Position numbers and translations under genes: made by a program. A stretch of 27,205 bases of DNA, taken from a virus. The DNA is taken from positions 1-27,205 of the IMG/VR virus record IMGVR_UViG_3300021961_000510; one strand, given 5' to 3'. Within the stretch, counting starts at the first letter, position 1. Each line of letters opens with the position of its first letter. The notes below the pieces were generated by a model. It was given only the letters and a program-made list of their open reading frames with translations, had not been told where the DNA came from and did no database searches. Positions 1 through 7,211 of the stretch are shown piece by piece.

Positions 1-2
1 TT

Positions 3-689
3 CAAATTTCAAACACATATGACGTAGTACGTAAGTATGGTCGTAAGTCTGAAGTTGCTTACCAACTTATGAAAGCTGGTAAAGAACTTAAACGTGACAT
101 GGAATATGCAATCGTACGTAACCAAGCTTCTTCAGCAGGTGGTCCAGCAACAGCTAGATCAACAGCAGGTATTGAATCTTGGATTACTAACCGAGTAATT
201 GCAACAGGTTCTACAGCAGGTACAACACCTGGCTTCTCAAATGGCACAGTAGCATCACCAACAGATGGTACTTCTGTAACATTTATTGAAGCAGACCTAA
301 AATCAGCATTACAATTAGCTTGGACAGATGGTGGCGAACCATCATTAATCCTTATGTCAGCAACTAACAAAGCTCGTTTCTCAGGCTTTGCAGGTATTGC
401 TACTAAGTTCAACAATGTTCAAGGTACAACACAAGCAACAATTACTGGCGCAGCAGACGTTTACGTTTCTGACTTCGGTAACCACACAGTTAAACTAGAC
501 CGTTTCATGAGAGATCAAGCTGTTCTCTGCGTTGATCCTGGTTATGTTGGTTTAGCTTCACTACGCCCAATGAGCAAAGAAGAACTTGCTAAAACTGGCG
601 ATAGCACAAAATGGTTACTCACAGCAGAATATGCATTAGTGGTTCAAAACCCAGATGCACATGCTAAAGTACAAAACGTAGGTGCTTAG
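3..689 (+). CDS. Major capsid protein, SU10/DUF5309-like, 5' partial
   Basis: The reading frame is open from the window edge (first full codon at 3), so the N-terminus lies outside and an internal ATG at 69 is not the true start. The visible 228 residues carry features I associate with the DUF5309/SU10 major capsid family: a helical stretch ending in KRDMEYAI, then the beta-rich central part with GGEPSLILMS, and near the end VYVSDFGNHTVKLDRF followed by a region describing the protein's own value as DPGYVGLASLRPM. Such proteins form the icosahedral shell of podovirus-like phages. An intrinsic terminator follows 20 bases after the stop, as is common after highly expressed capsid genes. Family assignment is from recalled motifs, not a search. 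Confidence 0.85.
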   Translation, partial: QISNTYDVVRKYGRKSEVAYQLMKAGKELKRDMEYAIVRNQASSAGGPATARSTAGIESWITNRVIATGSTAGTTPGFSNGTVASPTDGTSVTFIEADLKSALQLAWTDGGEPSLILMSATNKARFSGFAGIATKFNNVQGTTQATITGAADVYVSDFGNHTVKLDRFMRDQAVLCVDPGYVGLASLRPMSKEELAKTGDSTKWLLTAEYALVVQNPDAHAKVQNVGA

Positions 690-708
690 TAAGTAGATGT
701 GATACAAT

Positions 709-740
709 AGAGGGTGTTAATTCGCCCTCTTTGTATTTTT
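709..740 (+). terminator. Rho-independent terminator after capsid gene
   Basis: An 8-base stem (AGAGGGTG at 709-716 with CGCCCTCT at 723-730, one G-U pair) closes a 6-base TTAATT loop and is followed directly by TTGTATTTTT. It lies between the capsid stop (689) and the next start (745), so downstream genes would depend on read-through or another promoter. Confidence 0.85.
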
Positions 741-744
741 ATAT

Positions 745-1068
745 ATGCCAATATTATTTGATCACAATAGCGTAACAGGTGTAACTCAATACTTTGATTA
801 CGACCCAGCTAAAGATACATACTACCTAACTTCTACACAAGATATTAGTGGAATGTTAGACAAGATTAAACAAGCAAGAGATAACCCAGATACATGGGAT
901 AAAGGCGTTAAACAAGAATGGGCGCACTTTGCTAGTATTCCACCAGTAGTGGAAATGCAGCTAAAACAAAAAGGGATAGATATATATAACCCTAACCAAA
1001 CAAAAGAGTTGATGAAAGAGATCAACGAAAACTATCCATACTTAAAGTTGACTACAAAACGTGGCTAA
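745..1068 (+). CDS. Conserved phage protein of unknown function downstream of capsid
   Basis: This 107-residue soluble protein begins MPILFDHNSVTGVTQYFDYD, a pattern I recognise from small proteins found just after the capsid gene in many marine and freshwater podovirus-like phages. They are usually annotated only as hypothetical. It is charged, without signal peptide or membrane segment, and ends in a basic tail after a PYLKL motif. No clear Shine-Dalgarno sequence precedes the ATG, because the upstream bases are the U-tract of the terminator at 709-740. Its synthesis may therefore rely on read-through transcripts. The position among structural genes suggests a virion or assembly role, which is inference. 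Confidence 0.8.
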   Translation: MPILFDHNSVTGVTQYFDYDPAKDTYYLTSTQDISGMLDKIKQARDNPDTWDKGVKQEWAHFASIPPVVEMQLKQKGIDIYNPNQTKELMKEINENYPYLKLTTKRG

Positions 1069-1195
1069 ATATATTCTCATTATCTGCATATTATTAACAG
1101 GATGCACACAATTTGCAGCATCAGTCTCAGGAACATTTATAGGTAACATTGCTTCAGATAGAATGTTAAAAGAGATGGATAAAAACAAGAAGTAA
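1061..1195 (+). CDS. Small lipoprotein (44 aa), GTG start
   Basis: A 44-codon ORF begins with GTG at 1061, inside the last codons of the upstream gene, and ends TAA at 1193-1195, where TAATG overlaps the next start. The N-terminus is K-Y then a hydrophobic run with ILLTGC, a good signal-peptidase-II lipobox with the lipidated cysteine at residue 15. The mature part is short, with a glycine/alanine-rich stretch and a lysine-rich end. It fills what would otherwise be a 126-base gap in a tightly packed region. Without another start codon the GTG must be used. It could act at the inner face of the outer membrane, for example as an o-spanin-like or superinfection-exclusion lipoprotein, but its position away from the lysis genes leaves the role open. 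Confidence 0.65.
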   Translation: MAKYILIICILLTGCTQFAASVSGTFIGNIASDRMLKEMDKNKK

Positions 1196-2523
1196 TGGAT
1201 AAAGACGAATTAAAGAATATACAATTAGCTATACACGACCTTATTACTAAGGAAGCGTATGACGAAGCATTACCTCTAATCTACACAGTATTAGAGATAT
1301 ATCCTAATGATGCAGCTACACTAAATTTCTTAGGTTATATTTGGTTACAAGGTGATAAACCAGCATTTGCTTACCAATTCTTCCGTAGAGCATTACAAGA
1401 ACAACCAGGTAACAAAGCATTATGGACATCTCTAGGTCGTGCAGCACACGAAATGGATATGCCAGAGGAAGCTATACAATACTTCCTAAAGTCAGCAGAA
1501 CTAGACCCTAATTATCATTTAGCTTATTCTAATGCAGCAGCAACGCTAGTACAGATGTCTAAATGGGATGATGCAGAAAAGTCATGTAAGATGGCTTTAG
1601 AATGTAATCCTACAGATTTACACGCACAATTAAACCTAGCACATAGTTATTTAGCCAAAGGTGAATATGATAAAGGTTGGGCAGAGTGGTCTAAATCTTT
1701 AGGTGGTAAGTTCCGTAAAGAATGGATATATGGTAACGAAGTAAGATGGGATGGAACACCTAATAAAACATTAGTTATCTATGGCGAACAAGGTTTAGGT
1801 GATGAGATATTCTATGGCTCATGTATTCCTGACGCTATAAAAGCTAGTAAAAAAGTTTATATAGACTGTGATCCTAAACTAGAAACATTATTTAGACGTA
1901 GCTTTCCTGAAGCAGAAGTACATGGTACTCGTAAAGAAGCTCATCCTGAATGGATAGCAGATAAAGAATTTGATTACAGATGTGGTGTAGGTGGATTACC
2001 AGAGTTCTTTAGACATAACAATAAAGACTTTCCTGGCACACCTTATCTAAAAGCTGATCCTGAAAAACGTATTATGTGGAGAGCTTTGTTTGACTCTTAT
2101 AAAAAGAAAGTTATAGGAATCACTACAAAAGGTGGCATTAAACTCACCAATGCTAAAGGTCGTAAGCTTACAGAAGATGATTTACAGCCACTATTAAGAC
2201 GCAAAGATATACAATTAGTAAGCCTAGATTATAGCGTAGAACGCAAAATTGATGGCGTAAAATACTTTGAATTTGCAACAGACGCAAAAGATTATGATGA
2301 CACAGCAGCTATGATTGCTGAACTAGATATGGTTCTAGGTGTCAATACTACAGCTCAACATTGTGCTAGTGCTATGGGTGTTAAAACATGGTGTCTAGTA
2401 CCTAAATATCACCAATGGCGTTATGCTCAACCTAGTATGCCTTGGTATCGTTCTATGCGATTAATTTACCAAGATGACAGATCATGGCGTGAAGTCATAG
2501 AAAGTGTCGCTACCCAAATATAA
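1195..2523 (+). CDS. TPR-repeat glycosyltransferase-like protein
   Basis: The 442-residue product has about four tetratricopeptide repeats over residues 8-165 (for example EEAIQYFLKSAELDPNYHLA near 91-110), joined to a GT-B-like domain from about 190 to the end. The second domain has a GEQGLGDEI motif (197-205), like the glycine loop at the start of family 9-type transferases, and a C-terminal VLGVNTTAQHCASAMG motif that resembles their nucleotide-sugar site. Bacterial and phage proteins of this design are usually predicted sugar transferases. The TPR part probably binds a protein or peptide partner. It is translationally coupled to its neighbours by TAATG overlaps at both ends and is followed by two further transferase-like genes. 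Substrate unknown: virion proteins or host surface glycans are both possible. Confidence 0.75.
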   Translation: MDKDELKNIQLAIHDLITKEAYDEALPLIYTVLEIYPNDAATLNFLGYIWLQGDKPAFAYQFFRRALQEQPGNKALWTSLGRAAHEMDMPEEAIQYFLKSAELDPNYHLAYSNAAATLVQMSKWDDAEKSCKMALECNPTDLHAQLNLAHSYLAKGEYDKGWAEWSKSLGGKFRKEWIYGNEVRWDGTPNKTLVIYGEQGLGDEIFYGSCIPDAIKASKKVYIDCDPKLETLFRRSFPEAEVHGTRKEAHPEWIADKEFDYRCGVGGLPEFFRHNNKDFPGTPYLKADPEKRIMWRALFDSYKKKVIGITTKGGIKLTNAKGRKLTEDDLQPLLRRKDIQLVSLDYSVERKIDGVKYFEFATDAKDYDDTAAMIAELDMVLGVNTTAQHCASAMGVKTWCLVPKYHQWRYAQPSMPWYRSMRLIYQDDRSWREVIESVATQI

Positions 2524-3272
2524 TGGGCATGGGTGATTGGATAATGGCTTCAGCAGAAGTCAAGGAAGCAAACGAAAAGACAGGTAAGAAAGTCAAGATT
2601 GGTAATGGTGTAAGTATGTTTTACGATCACCAAGTATTTGCTAACAATCCTCGTATGGCATCTAATTCAGATACAGATGTAGTATGGGTAAAGAATTATC
2701 CTAATCATAGACCATATCTAAATGGTTCTAAAGACGGACATCTAGTTTTTAATGATAACTATAAGCCAAAGCCTGGTGAAATATACTTATCTAAAGACGA
2801 AAAAATGTGGGCTGATAAGAGAGTAAAAGAACCTTTTATACTTATAGAGCCTAATGTAAAACGTACATTTATTCATACTGTAAACAAAGCATGGGATAAA
2901 TGGGATGAATTAGTAAAACATGAATTACCTTGGAAACAAGTAGGTGATGTTACTGCTAAAAGATATACAGATTGGATAGAAACAAAAACATTCAGGGAAG
3001 CATTAGCTATACTAAACAAAGCTAGTGTTTTTGTAGGGACAGATGGTGGTTTACATCATGCAGCAGCAGCTTTAGGCATACCATCTGTAGTTATTTGGAC
3101 AGGATTTAGTTCTCCGAGGCACTTAGGATATGATACCCATAGAAATATTCACGATGGTTCAGAACCATGTGGGACTTATAGTGGTATATGTCGGCATTGC
3201 CTTTTAAAAGCACAATCAATTACCGTAGAGCAGGTTTTAGATGCAGTTAATACTGAGTGGCATAGATCGTAG
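2523..3272 (+). CDS. Glycosyltransferase family 9-like protein
   Basis: This 249-residue protein starts within the TAATG shared with the previous stop. It opens with MGMGDWIMAS, matching the G-x-G-D start typical of heptosyltransferase-like (GT9) enzymes. At residues 169-188 it has FVGTDGGLHHAAAALG, the classical GT9 donor-site signature (GTDGGxxHxAAALG). The Rossmann-like middle (PFILIEPNV) also fits. At 249 residues it is shorter than ordinary GT9 proteins of roughly 300-350. A cysteine cluster (CGTYSGICRHC, about 215-225) near the end could bind metal or form disulfides. The clear donor-site motif makes a sugar-transfer function likely. Acceptor unknown. Confidence 0.78.
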   Translation: MGMGDWIMASAEVKEANEKTGKKVKIGNGVSMFYDHQVFANNPRMASNSDTDVVWVKNYPNHRPYLNGSKDGHLVFNDNYKPKPGEIYLSKDEKMWADKRVKEPFILIEPNVKRTFIHTVNKAWDKWDELVKHELPWKQVGDVTAKRYTDWIETKTFREALAILNKASVFVGTDGGLHHAAAALGIPSVVIWTGFSSPRHLGYDTHRNIHDGSEPCGTYSGICRHCLLKAQSITVEQVLDAVNTEWHRS

Positions 3273-3954
3273 AGATAAAGTTTTAATGCGCTTACAGCGT
3301 TACTGTAATGGTGCTTTAAAAAAAGAATGGGATGGTAAGTCTATTCCTGTAGTTGTTGGCAACGGAAGTGGTGCTGATAAGATACAAATTGAATGTAGAA
3401 AACAAAATATACCCTATATTCTCATAGATCACGGTTATTTTAATAGAAGTTTTGATTTAGAATGGGCTAGATTCTGTGTAAATAATTATCATTGCACAGA
3501 TTGGCGTACTTCAGATAGAGAAATACCAGAAGTTAAAGAATATCGTTCAGGTGAACATGTAATCATACTGCCACCTGCTGACAAAATAGCATATATCTAC
3601 CAAGCAAACGATTGGCTAGATAAAACTGTAGAAGAAATACGCAAATATACAGAACGCAAAATCATAGTTAAGCGTAAAGGTGAAGGTGACTTTAACCAAG
3701 CTGTAAAAAATGCTCATGTTGTTGTAAGTTTTGGTAGCGTAGCAGATGTACAAGCAAGTATTTATGGTATTCCGGTGATTGTTTCAGAATATAGTCCAGC
3801 GATACCTATTTCCAACAAAATTCAAGATATAGAAAACTTAAAATACCCAGATAGAACTGAATGGTTACGTTCACTAGCAAGTGCTGAATGGCATAGAGAC
3901 GAAATGGACAAATGCTGGGAAAGATTAAAAGGACAATTAGATGGCATTAACTAA
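3241..3954 (+). CDS. Phage glycosyltransferase-like (GT-B-fold) protein
   Basis: The 237-residue product overlaps the previous gene by 32 bases from the ATG at 3241. An in-frame ATG at 3286 would remove the overlap and is an alternative start. The sequence has IPYILIDHGYFNR (about 57-69), a middle HVIILPPADK, and a C-terminal VVVSFGSVADVQASIYGIPV followed by W-H-R-D-E-M. I recognise this arrangement from a family of phage proteins of unknown activity that look like the C-terminal half of GT-B or capsule-synthesis transferases. Being third in a row with two transferase-like genes supports a joint sugar-modification task. The activity itself is inferred. Confidence 0.62.
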   Translation: MQLILSGIDRRDKVLMRLQRYCNGALKKEWDGKSIPVVVGNGSGADKIQIECRKQNIPYILIDHGYFNRSFDLEWARFCVNNYHCTDWRTSDREIPEVKEYRSGEHVIILPPADKIAYIYQANDWLDKTVEEIRKYTERKIIVKRKGEGDFNQAVKNAHVVVSFGSVADVQASIYGIPVIVSEYSPAIPISNKIQDIENLKYPDRTEWLRSLASAEWHRDEMDKCWERLKGQLDGIN

Positions 3955-4549
3955 CTACACCACGTTTACAGCGACAGTAGAAAGCTACTTAGCTCGTAAT
4001 GACTTGACAAGTGTTATTCCTGACTTCGTTCAGATGGCACAGTTAAGATTAAGTCGTGATTTAAGAACAGAAAGAATGTTAAAGGTTGCAACGACTAGCC
4101 CAACTGATAACAAAGTAGCGTTCCCATCTGATTTCTTAGAGTTAAGAGAGATGCACTTACAAGGCAATCCTCCTATTCTATTAGAGTTCCAAACACCTGA
4201 TCTATTCTTCCGTAATGGTCAAACAACATTATCAGGTCGTTCACACTACTTTACAATGTTAGGTACAGAATTCCAATTTGCACCTAGCCAAGATACATCA
4301 TATACAGTTCAAATTTTATACTATGCTCAACCTACATTTATCTCTAGCACAACAGCTAGTAACTTGTTCTTAGCATATTACCCAGATGCTTTACTTTACG
4401 CAACTTTAGCAGAAGCAGAGCCATATTTATACAATGATCCTAGAATACAAACATGGTCTGCTCTTTATGATCGTGCTATAGCTAACATCAAGAAGAGTGA
4501 CTTAGGTCAAACATATGCATATACAACATTGAGTGTAACCCCAAGATAG
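3941..4549 (+). CDS. Head-tail adaptor protein, SU10 adaptor-like
   Basis: This 202-residue protein begins MALTNYTTFTATVESYLARN and continues with VIPDFVQMAQLRLSRDLRTE, the helical N-terminal pattern of phage adaptor proteins that bind under the portal ring. The middle is beta-rich (VAFPSDFLELREMHL), and the C-terminal helix pair contains YPDALLYATLAEAEPYLYND, a conserved feature of this family. It would join the portal to the tail hub. It overlaps the preceding glycosyltransferase-like gene by 14 bases. Assignment is by recalled motif similarity. Confidence 0.75.
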   Translation: MALTNYTTFTATVESYLARNDLTSVIPDFVQMAQLRLSRDLRTERMLKVATTSPTDNKVAFPSDFLELREMHLQGNPPILLEFQTPDLFFRNGQTTLSGRSHYFTMLGTEFQFAPSQDTSYTVQILYYAQPTFISSTTASNLFLAYYPDALLYATLAEAEPYLYNDPRIQTWSALYDRAIANIKKSDLGQTYAYTTLSVTPR

Positions 4550-4552
4550 TTA

Positions 4553-5005
4553 ATGAGTAAAGAAGCACAAAAGAAATACGCTTTAAATAATCCTGAAAAG
4601 GTTAAGAAAGCTATTAAGAAATGGAATGATGCTCATAAAGATAGATTAAACGAGGCAGCAAAAAGATACTATCATAAAAATAAAAACGATCCTGAGTTTA
4701 AGGAACTTAATAGACTCAAGATGAAAGCATGGGCATTAAAATACCCAGAAAAAGTATTAGAACAATCTGCTAGAAAAAGGGCAACAAAGTTATTAAGAAT
4801 GCCTATATGGTCTGATAGAGCAGAGATTAAAAGAATATATGAAGTAGCACAACGTAAAAGTAATATTGAAGGAAGAAAGTATCACGTAGATCACATAATT
4901 CCTTTAAGAGGTAAATTAGTATCTGGACTTCATATACCATCTAATTTGCAAGTAATATTAGAATCAGAAAACCTAGCAAAGAGTAATCAATTTATACAGG
5001 AGTAA
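4553..5005 (+). CDS. HNH endonuclease (free-standing homing type)
   Basis: The 150-residue protein has a lysine-rich, helical N-terminal half with repeated NPEKVKKA / YPEKVLEQ-type segments, probably DNA-binding. It ends in a compact HNH motif: HVDHIIPL (111-118, with D113 and H114), H127 and N131 in LHIPSNLQ, and NLAKSN near the end. This is the layout of small phage HNH nicking or homing enzymes. It sits between adaptor and fibre genes without a matching intron, so it is best read as a selfish or intergenic homing nuclease. A packaging-associated role is less likely because terminase genes are not adjacent. Confidence 0.88.
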   Translation: MSKEAQKKYALNNPEKVKKAIKKWNDAHKDRLNEAAKRYYHKNKNDPEFKELNRLKMKAWALKYPEKVLEQSARKRATKLLRMPIWSDRAEIKRIYEVAQRKSNIEGRKYHVDHIIPLRGKLVSGLHIPSNLQVILESENLAKSNQFIQE

Positions 5006-5010
5006 TATAA

Positions 5011-5397
5011 ATGGCTGAAATGTCGAATTTTTTGGAAAATGCGCTAATCAATGCAACATTGCGCAACACAACATATACATCAGTTGCAACAGTCTATGTA
5101 TCATTATGGACTTCAGACCCTACAGATGCAGGTAGTGGTACAGAAGTAACTGGTGGGTCATACGCTAGAACAGCAGTTACATTTGGTGCACCATCTAACG
5201 GTGCTACTACTAACTCTGCTGACGTAACATTCCCAACAGCAACAGCTTCATGGGGTACAGTAGGTTGGATTGGTATTAATGATGCTTCTACATCAGGTAA
5301 TCTTTTATACCATACAGCATTAGATACAGCAAAAACAATTGACTCTGGTGACATCTTTAAGATTTCAACAGGCAACCTTTCAGTTACTTTAGCTTAA
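5011..5397 (+). CDS. Phage tail/fibre structural protein
   Basis: This 128-residue protein begins with a short helix (MSNFLENALINATLRN) followed by VYVSLWTSDPTDAGSG, a threonine/glycine-rich strand region with GGSYARTAV, and FPTATASWGTVGWIGIND. This is a widespread small phage structural family in which the pattern of Y-V-x-L-x-T-x-D-P-T, Y-A-R and W-G-T-V-x-x-x-G-I recurs. Proteins with it are usually annotated as tail or fibre proteins. A good ribosome site (CAGGAG) precedes the ATG. It starts a run of fibre-like genes that continues to 11794. Confidence 0.75.
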   Translation: MAEMSNFLENALINATLRNTTYTSVATVYVSLWTSDPTDAGSGTEVTGGSYARTAVTFGAPSNGATTNSADVTFPTATASWGTVGWIGINDASTSGNLLYHTALDTAKTIDSGDIFKISTGNLSVTLA

Positions 5398-5406
5398 GGA
5401 TAATTC

Positions 5407-6741
5407 ATGGCGTTAGTCGTCAAGGATAGGGTACAGGTTACCTCTACGACCACAGGCACAGGCACGTTTACTTTAGGTAGTGCCGTATCTGGATTCCAAG
5501 ATTTCTCTGTTATCGGTGATGGTAATACTACTTACTATACTATTGCCAATGGATCAGAATGGGAAGTAGGTTTAGGCACATATACATCTTCAGGCACTAC
5601 TTTATCTCGTGATACGATATTAGAGTCTAGCAATGGCGGAACTGCTGTTAATTTTAGTGCAGGTACTAAAAACGTATTTGTTACTTATCCTGCTGAAAAA
5701 TCTTTATATTTAGATGCAAGTAATAATGCAATAGCTTTAGGTACACCTGCATCAGCAACATTAACAAATGCTACAGGATTACCAATTTCTACAGGTGTTT
5801 CAGGTCTTGGGTCTGGAGTTGCAACATTCCTTGCTACACCATCTTCATCTAATTTAGCATCAGCAGTTACAGATGAAACAGGTTCAGGTGCTTTAGTCTT
5901 TGCTACAAGCCCTACATTAGTAACACCAGCTTTGGGAACTCCTAGTTCTGGAACATTAACATCTTGCACAGGACTTCCTATCTCTACTGGAGTAAGTGGT
6001 TTAGGTACAAACGTAGCTACTGCACTTGCTGTCAATGTTGGCTCATCTGGTGCAGTTGTAACAAATGGAGGAGCATTAGGCACACCTTCATCAGGCACAG
6101 TTACTAATTTAACTGGAACTGCATCTATTAATATTAACGGAACTGTAGGTGCAACAACACCTAACACAGGTGCATTTACTACGCTTTCATTTGACTCTGG
6201 ATATGGTTCAGTAGCAACAGCTTATGGATGTCGTGCATGGGTAAATTTTGATGGTGTAAGTAACACAGCAAATTTAAGTGGAACATACTCTCAATCTGGA
6301 ACTACAGTTACAGTAACAGTTACAGATCATGGGTTAATAGTAGGTAATAACATATTTGCAGATATAACATCTGGCACAGGTGTAGATGGTCGTTATGTAG
6401 TAGCAACAGTTACAAGTTCAAGTGTATTTACATATACTGCTGGCACATCACTTACTACAAGTGGAAATATAACATTAGTTAGAAGTCCAATTCGGGCAAG
6501 TGCTAATGTATCTAGTGTAGCCGATCTAGGAACTGGAGAGTATGTCGTAAACTTTACAACTGCAATGCCTGATGCTAATTATTGTTTTAATATAACAAAT
6601 GGTAGAGATACAGGAGGAGCTCCACGTATTATAGGGCAATCAACTAATACTCCTACTACAACAGCATTAAGAATAAGATCAATTTCTGATGCTGGTGCTG
6701 ATGCAAATTCTGAATATGTTTGTGTTTCTATTTTTAGATAG
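5407..6741 (+). CDS. Tail fibre protein with ALGTP repeats
   Basis: The 444-residue protein starts with a compact beta domain (residues 1-105, MALVVKDRVQVTSTTTGTGT and YTIANGSEWEVGLGTYT) that I recognise as a common virion-attachment N-terminus. It is followed by repeats at about 110-143, 175-208 and a partial one at 223-240, each starting ALGTPxSxT and continuing GLPISTGVSGLG. Near the C-terminus is a host-proximal domain (CRAWVNFDG ... ANVSSVADLGTGEYVVNF) interrupted at about 285-361 by a different beta module. No catalytic motif or signal peptide is present. It probably forms a trimeric fibre. Confidence 0.8.
   Translation: MALVVKDRVQVTSTTTGTGTFTLGSAVSGFQDFSVIGDGNTTYYTIANGSEWEVGLGTYTSSGTTLSRDTILESSNGGTAVNFSAGTKNVFVTYPAEKSLYLDASNNAIALGTPASATLTNATGLPISTGVSGLGSGVATFLATPSSSNLASAVTDETGSGALVFATSPTLVTPALGTPSSGTLTSCTGLPISTGVSGLGTNVATALAVNVGSSGAVVTNGGALGTPSSGTVTNLTGTASININGTVGATTPNTGAFTTLSFDSGYGSVATAYGCRAWVNFDGVSNTANLSGTYSQSGTTVTVTVTDHGLIVGNNIFADITSGTGVDGRYVVATVTSSSVFTYTAGTSLTTSGNITLVRSPIRASANVSSVADLGTGEYVVNFTTAMPDANYCFNITNGRDTGGAPRIIGQSTNTPTTTALRIRSISDAGADANSEYVCVSIFR
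6259..6489 (+). repeat. Inserted beta module in fibre gene (HG-type), copy 1
   Basis: Residues 285-361 of the fibre protein contain GTTVTVTVTDHGL, then DGRYVVATV and VFTYTAG. The pattern (alternating T/V strand, H-G turn, D/N-G-x-F/Y, F-T-Y) is repeated in the protein encoded at 7998-9371 (8343-8561). It splits a C-terminal domain that is usually continuous in related fibres. Confidence 0.6.
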
Positions 6742-6750
6742 GATAAAATT

Positions 6751-6945
6751 ATGAATAAATTAATTATTTATAAAAATGAAGATGGAAGTATAGCTATATT
6801 AACACCCACTCCAGAGTGCCTATCTCAATATACAATAGAAGAAATTGCTAAGAAAGATGTTCCACAAGGTAAAGAATATTTTATTGTAGATTCATCTGAA
6901 GTACCAACAGACAGAACATTTAGGAACGCATGGACATGGCAATAA
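6751..6945 (+). CDS. Small fibre-associated protein (N-terminal half type)
   Basis: This 64-residue protein (MNKLIIYKNEDGSIAILTPT ... EEIAKKDVPQGKEYFIVDSS ... RTFRNAWTW) resembles the N-terminal half of a small protein often found beside fibre genes in marine and freshwater phages. There the same sequence usually continues into a helical C-terminal half. In this phage the ORF stops after W-T-W-Q, and the matching second half follows as a separate overlapping ORF at 6930. No function is established. A role in fibre assembly is inferred from neighbours. Confidence 0.7.
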   Translation: MNKLIIYKNEDGSIAILTPTPECLSQYTIEEIAKKDVPQGKEYFIVDSSEVPTDRTFRNAWTWQ

Positions 6946-7169
6946 TTATTGACATTAATAAAGCTAAAGATATTACTAAAGACAGGCTTCGTGAAGAACG
7001 TAAAATTTTACTACAAGCTCAAGATGTAGCGTTTCAACGTGCTTTAGAAGATGGTCAAGATACATCTGCTATTGTTGCAGAAAAGCAAAGATTAAGAGAT
7101 ATTACAAAACTTGTAGATAATGCAACTACTGTAGAAGAATTAAAAGAATTAAATATTCACAATGGTTAG
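6930..7169 (+). CDS. Small helical protein (C-terminal half type)
   Basis: The 79-residue protein begins within the last codons of the previous gene. Two in-frame ATGs (6930, 6936) are possible. The sequence IIDINKAKDITKDRLREERK ... LRDITKLVDNATTVEELKEL is a charged helical domain that I recall as the second half of the fibre-associated protein whose first half is at 6751. Overlapping ORFs rather than a fusion may reflect gene fission or translational coupling. Function unknown. Confidence 0.68.
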   Translation: MDMAIIIDINKAKDITKDRLREERKILLQAQDVAFQRALEDGQDTSAIVAEKQRLRDITKLVDNATTVEELKELNIHNG

Positions 7170-7211
7170 GACAGAAGCCAAAAACCAAATAAATTATAAA
7201 AGGAGTTAAAT

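Noticed and set aside
59-415. 118-codon open frame on the minus strand inside the capsid gene
   Set aside because: It lies opposite a clearly coding capsid frame with no ribosome site; the codon bias of the sense gene explains the open frame.
5685-6167. 160-codon open frame on the minus strand under the fibre gene
   Set aside because: Proline/valine-rich shadow of the threonine/glycine repeats on the sense strand; similar shadows occur at 7223-7600 and 8498-8974.
6930-6945. Programmed frameshift joining the 6751 and 6930 frames
   Set aside because: No slippery heptamer is seen at the junction; a simple overlapping start explains the arrangement.
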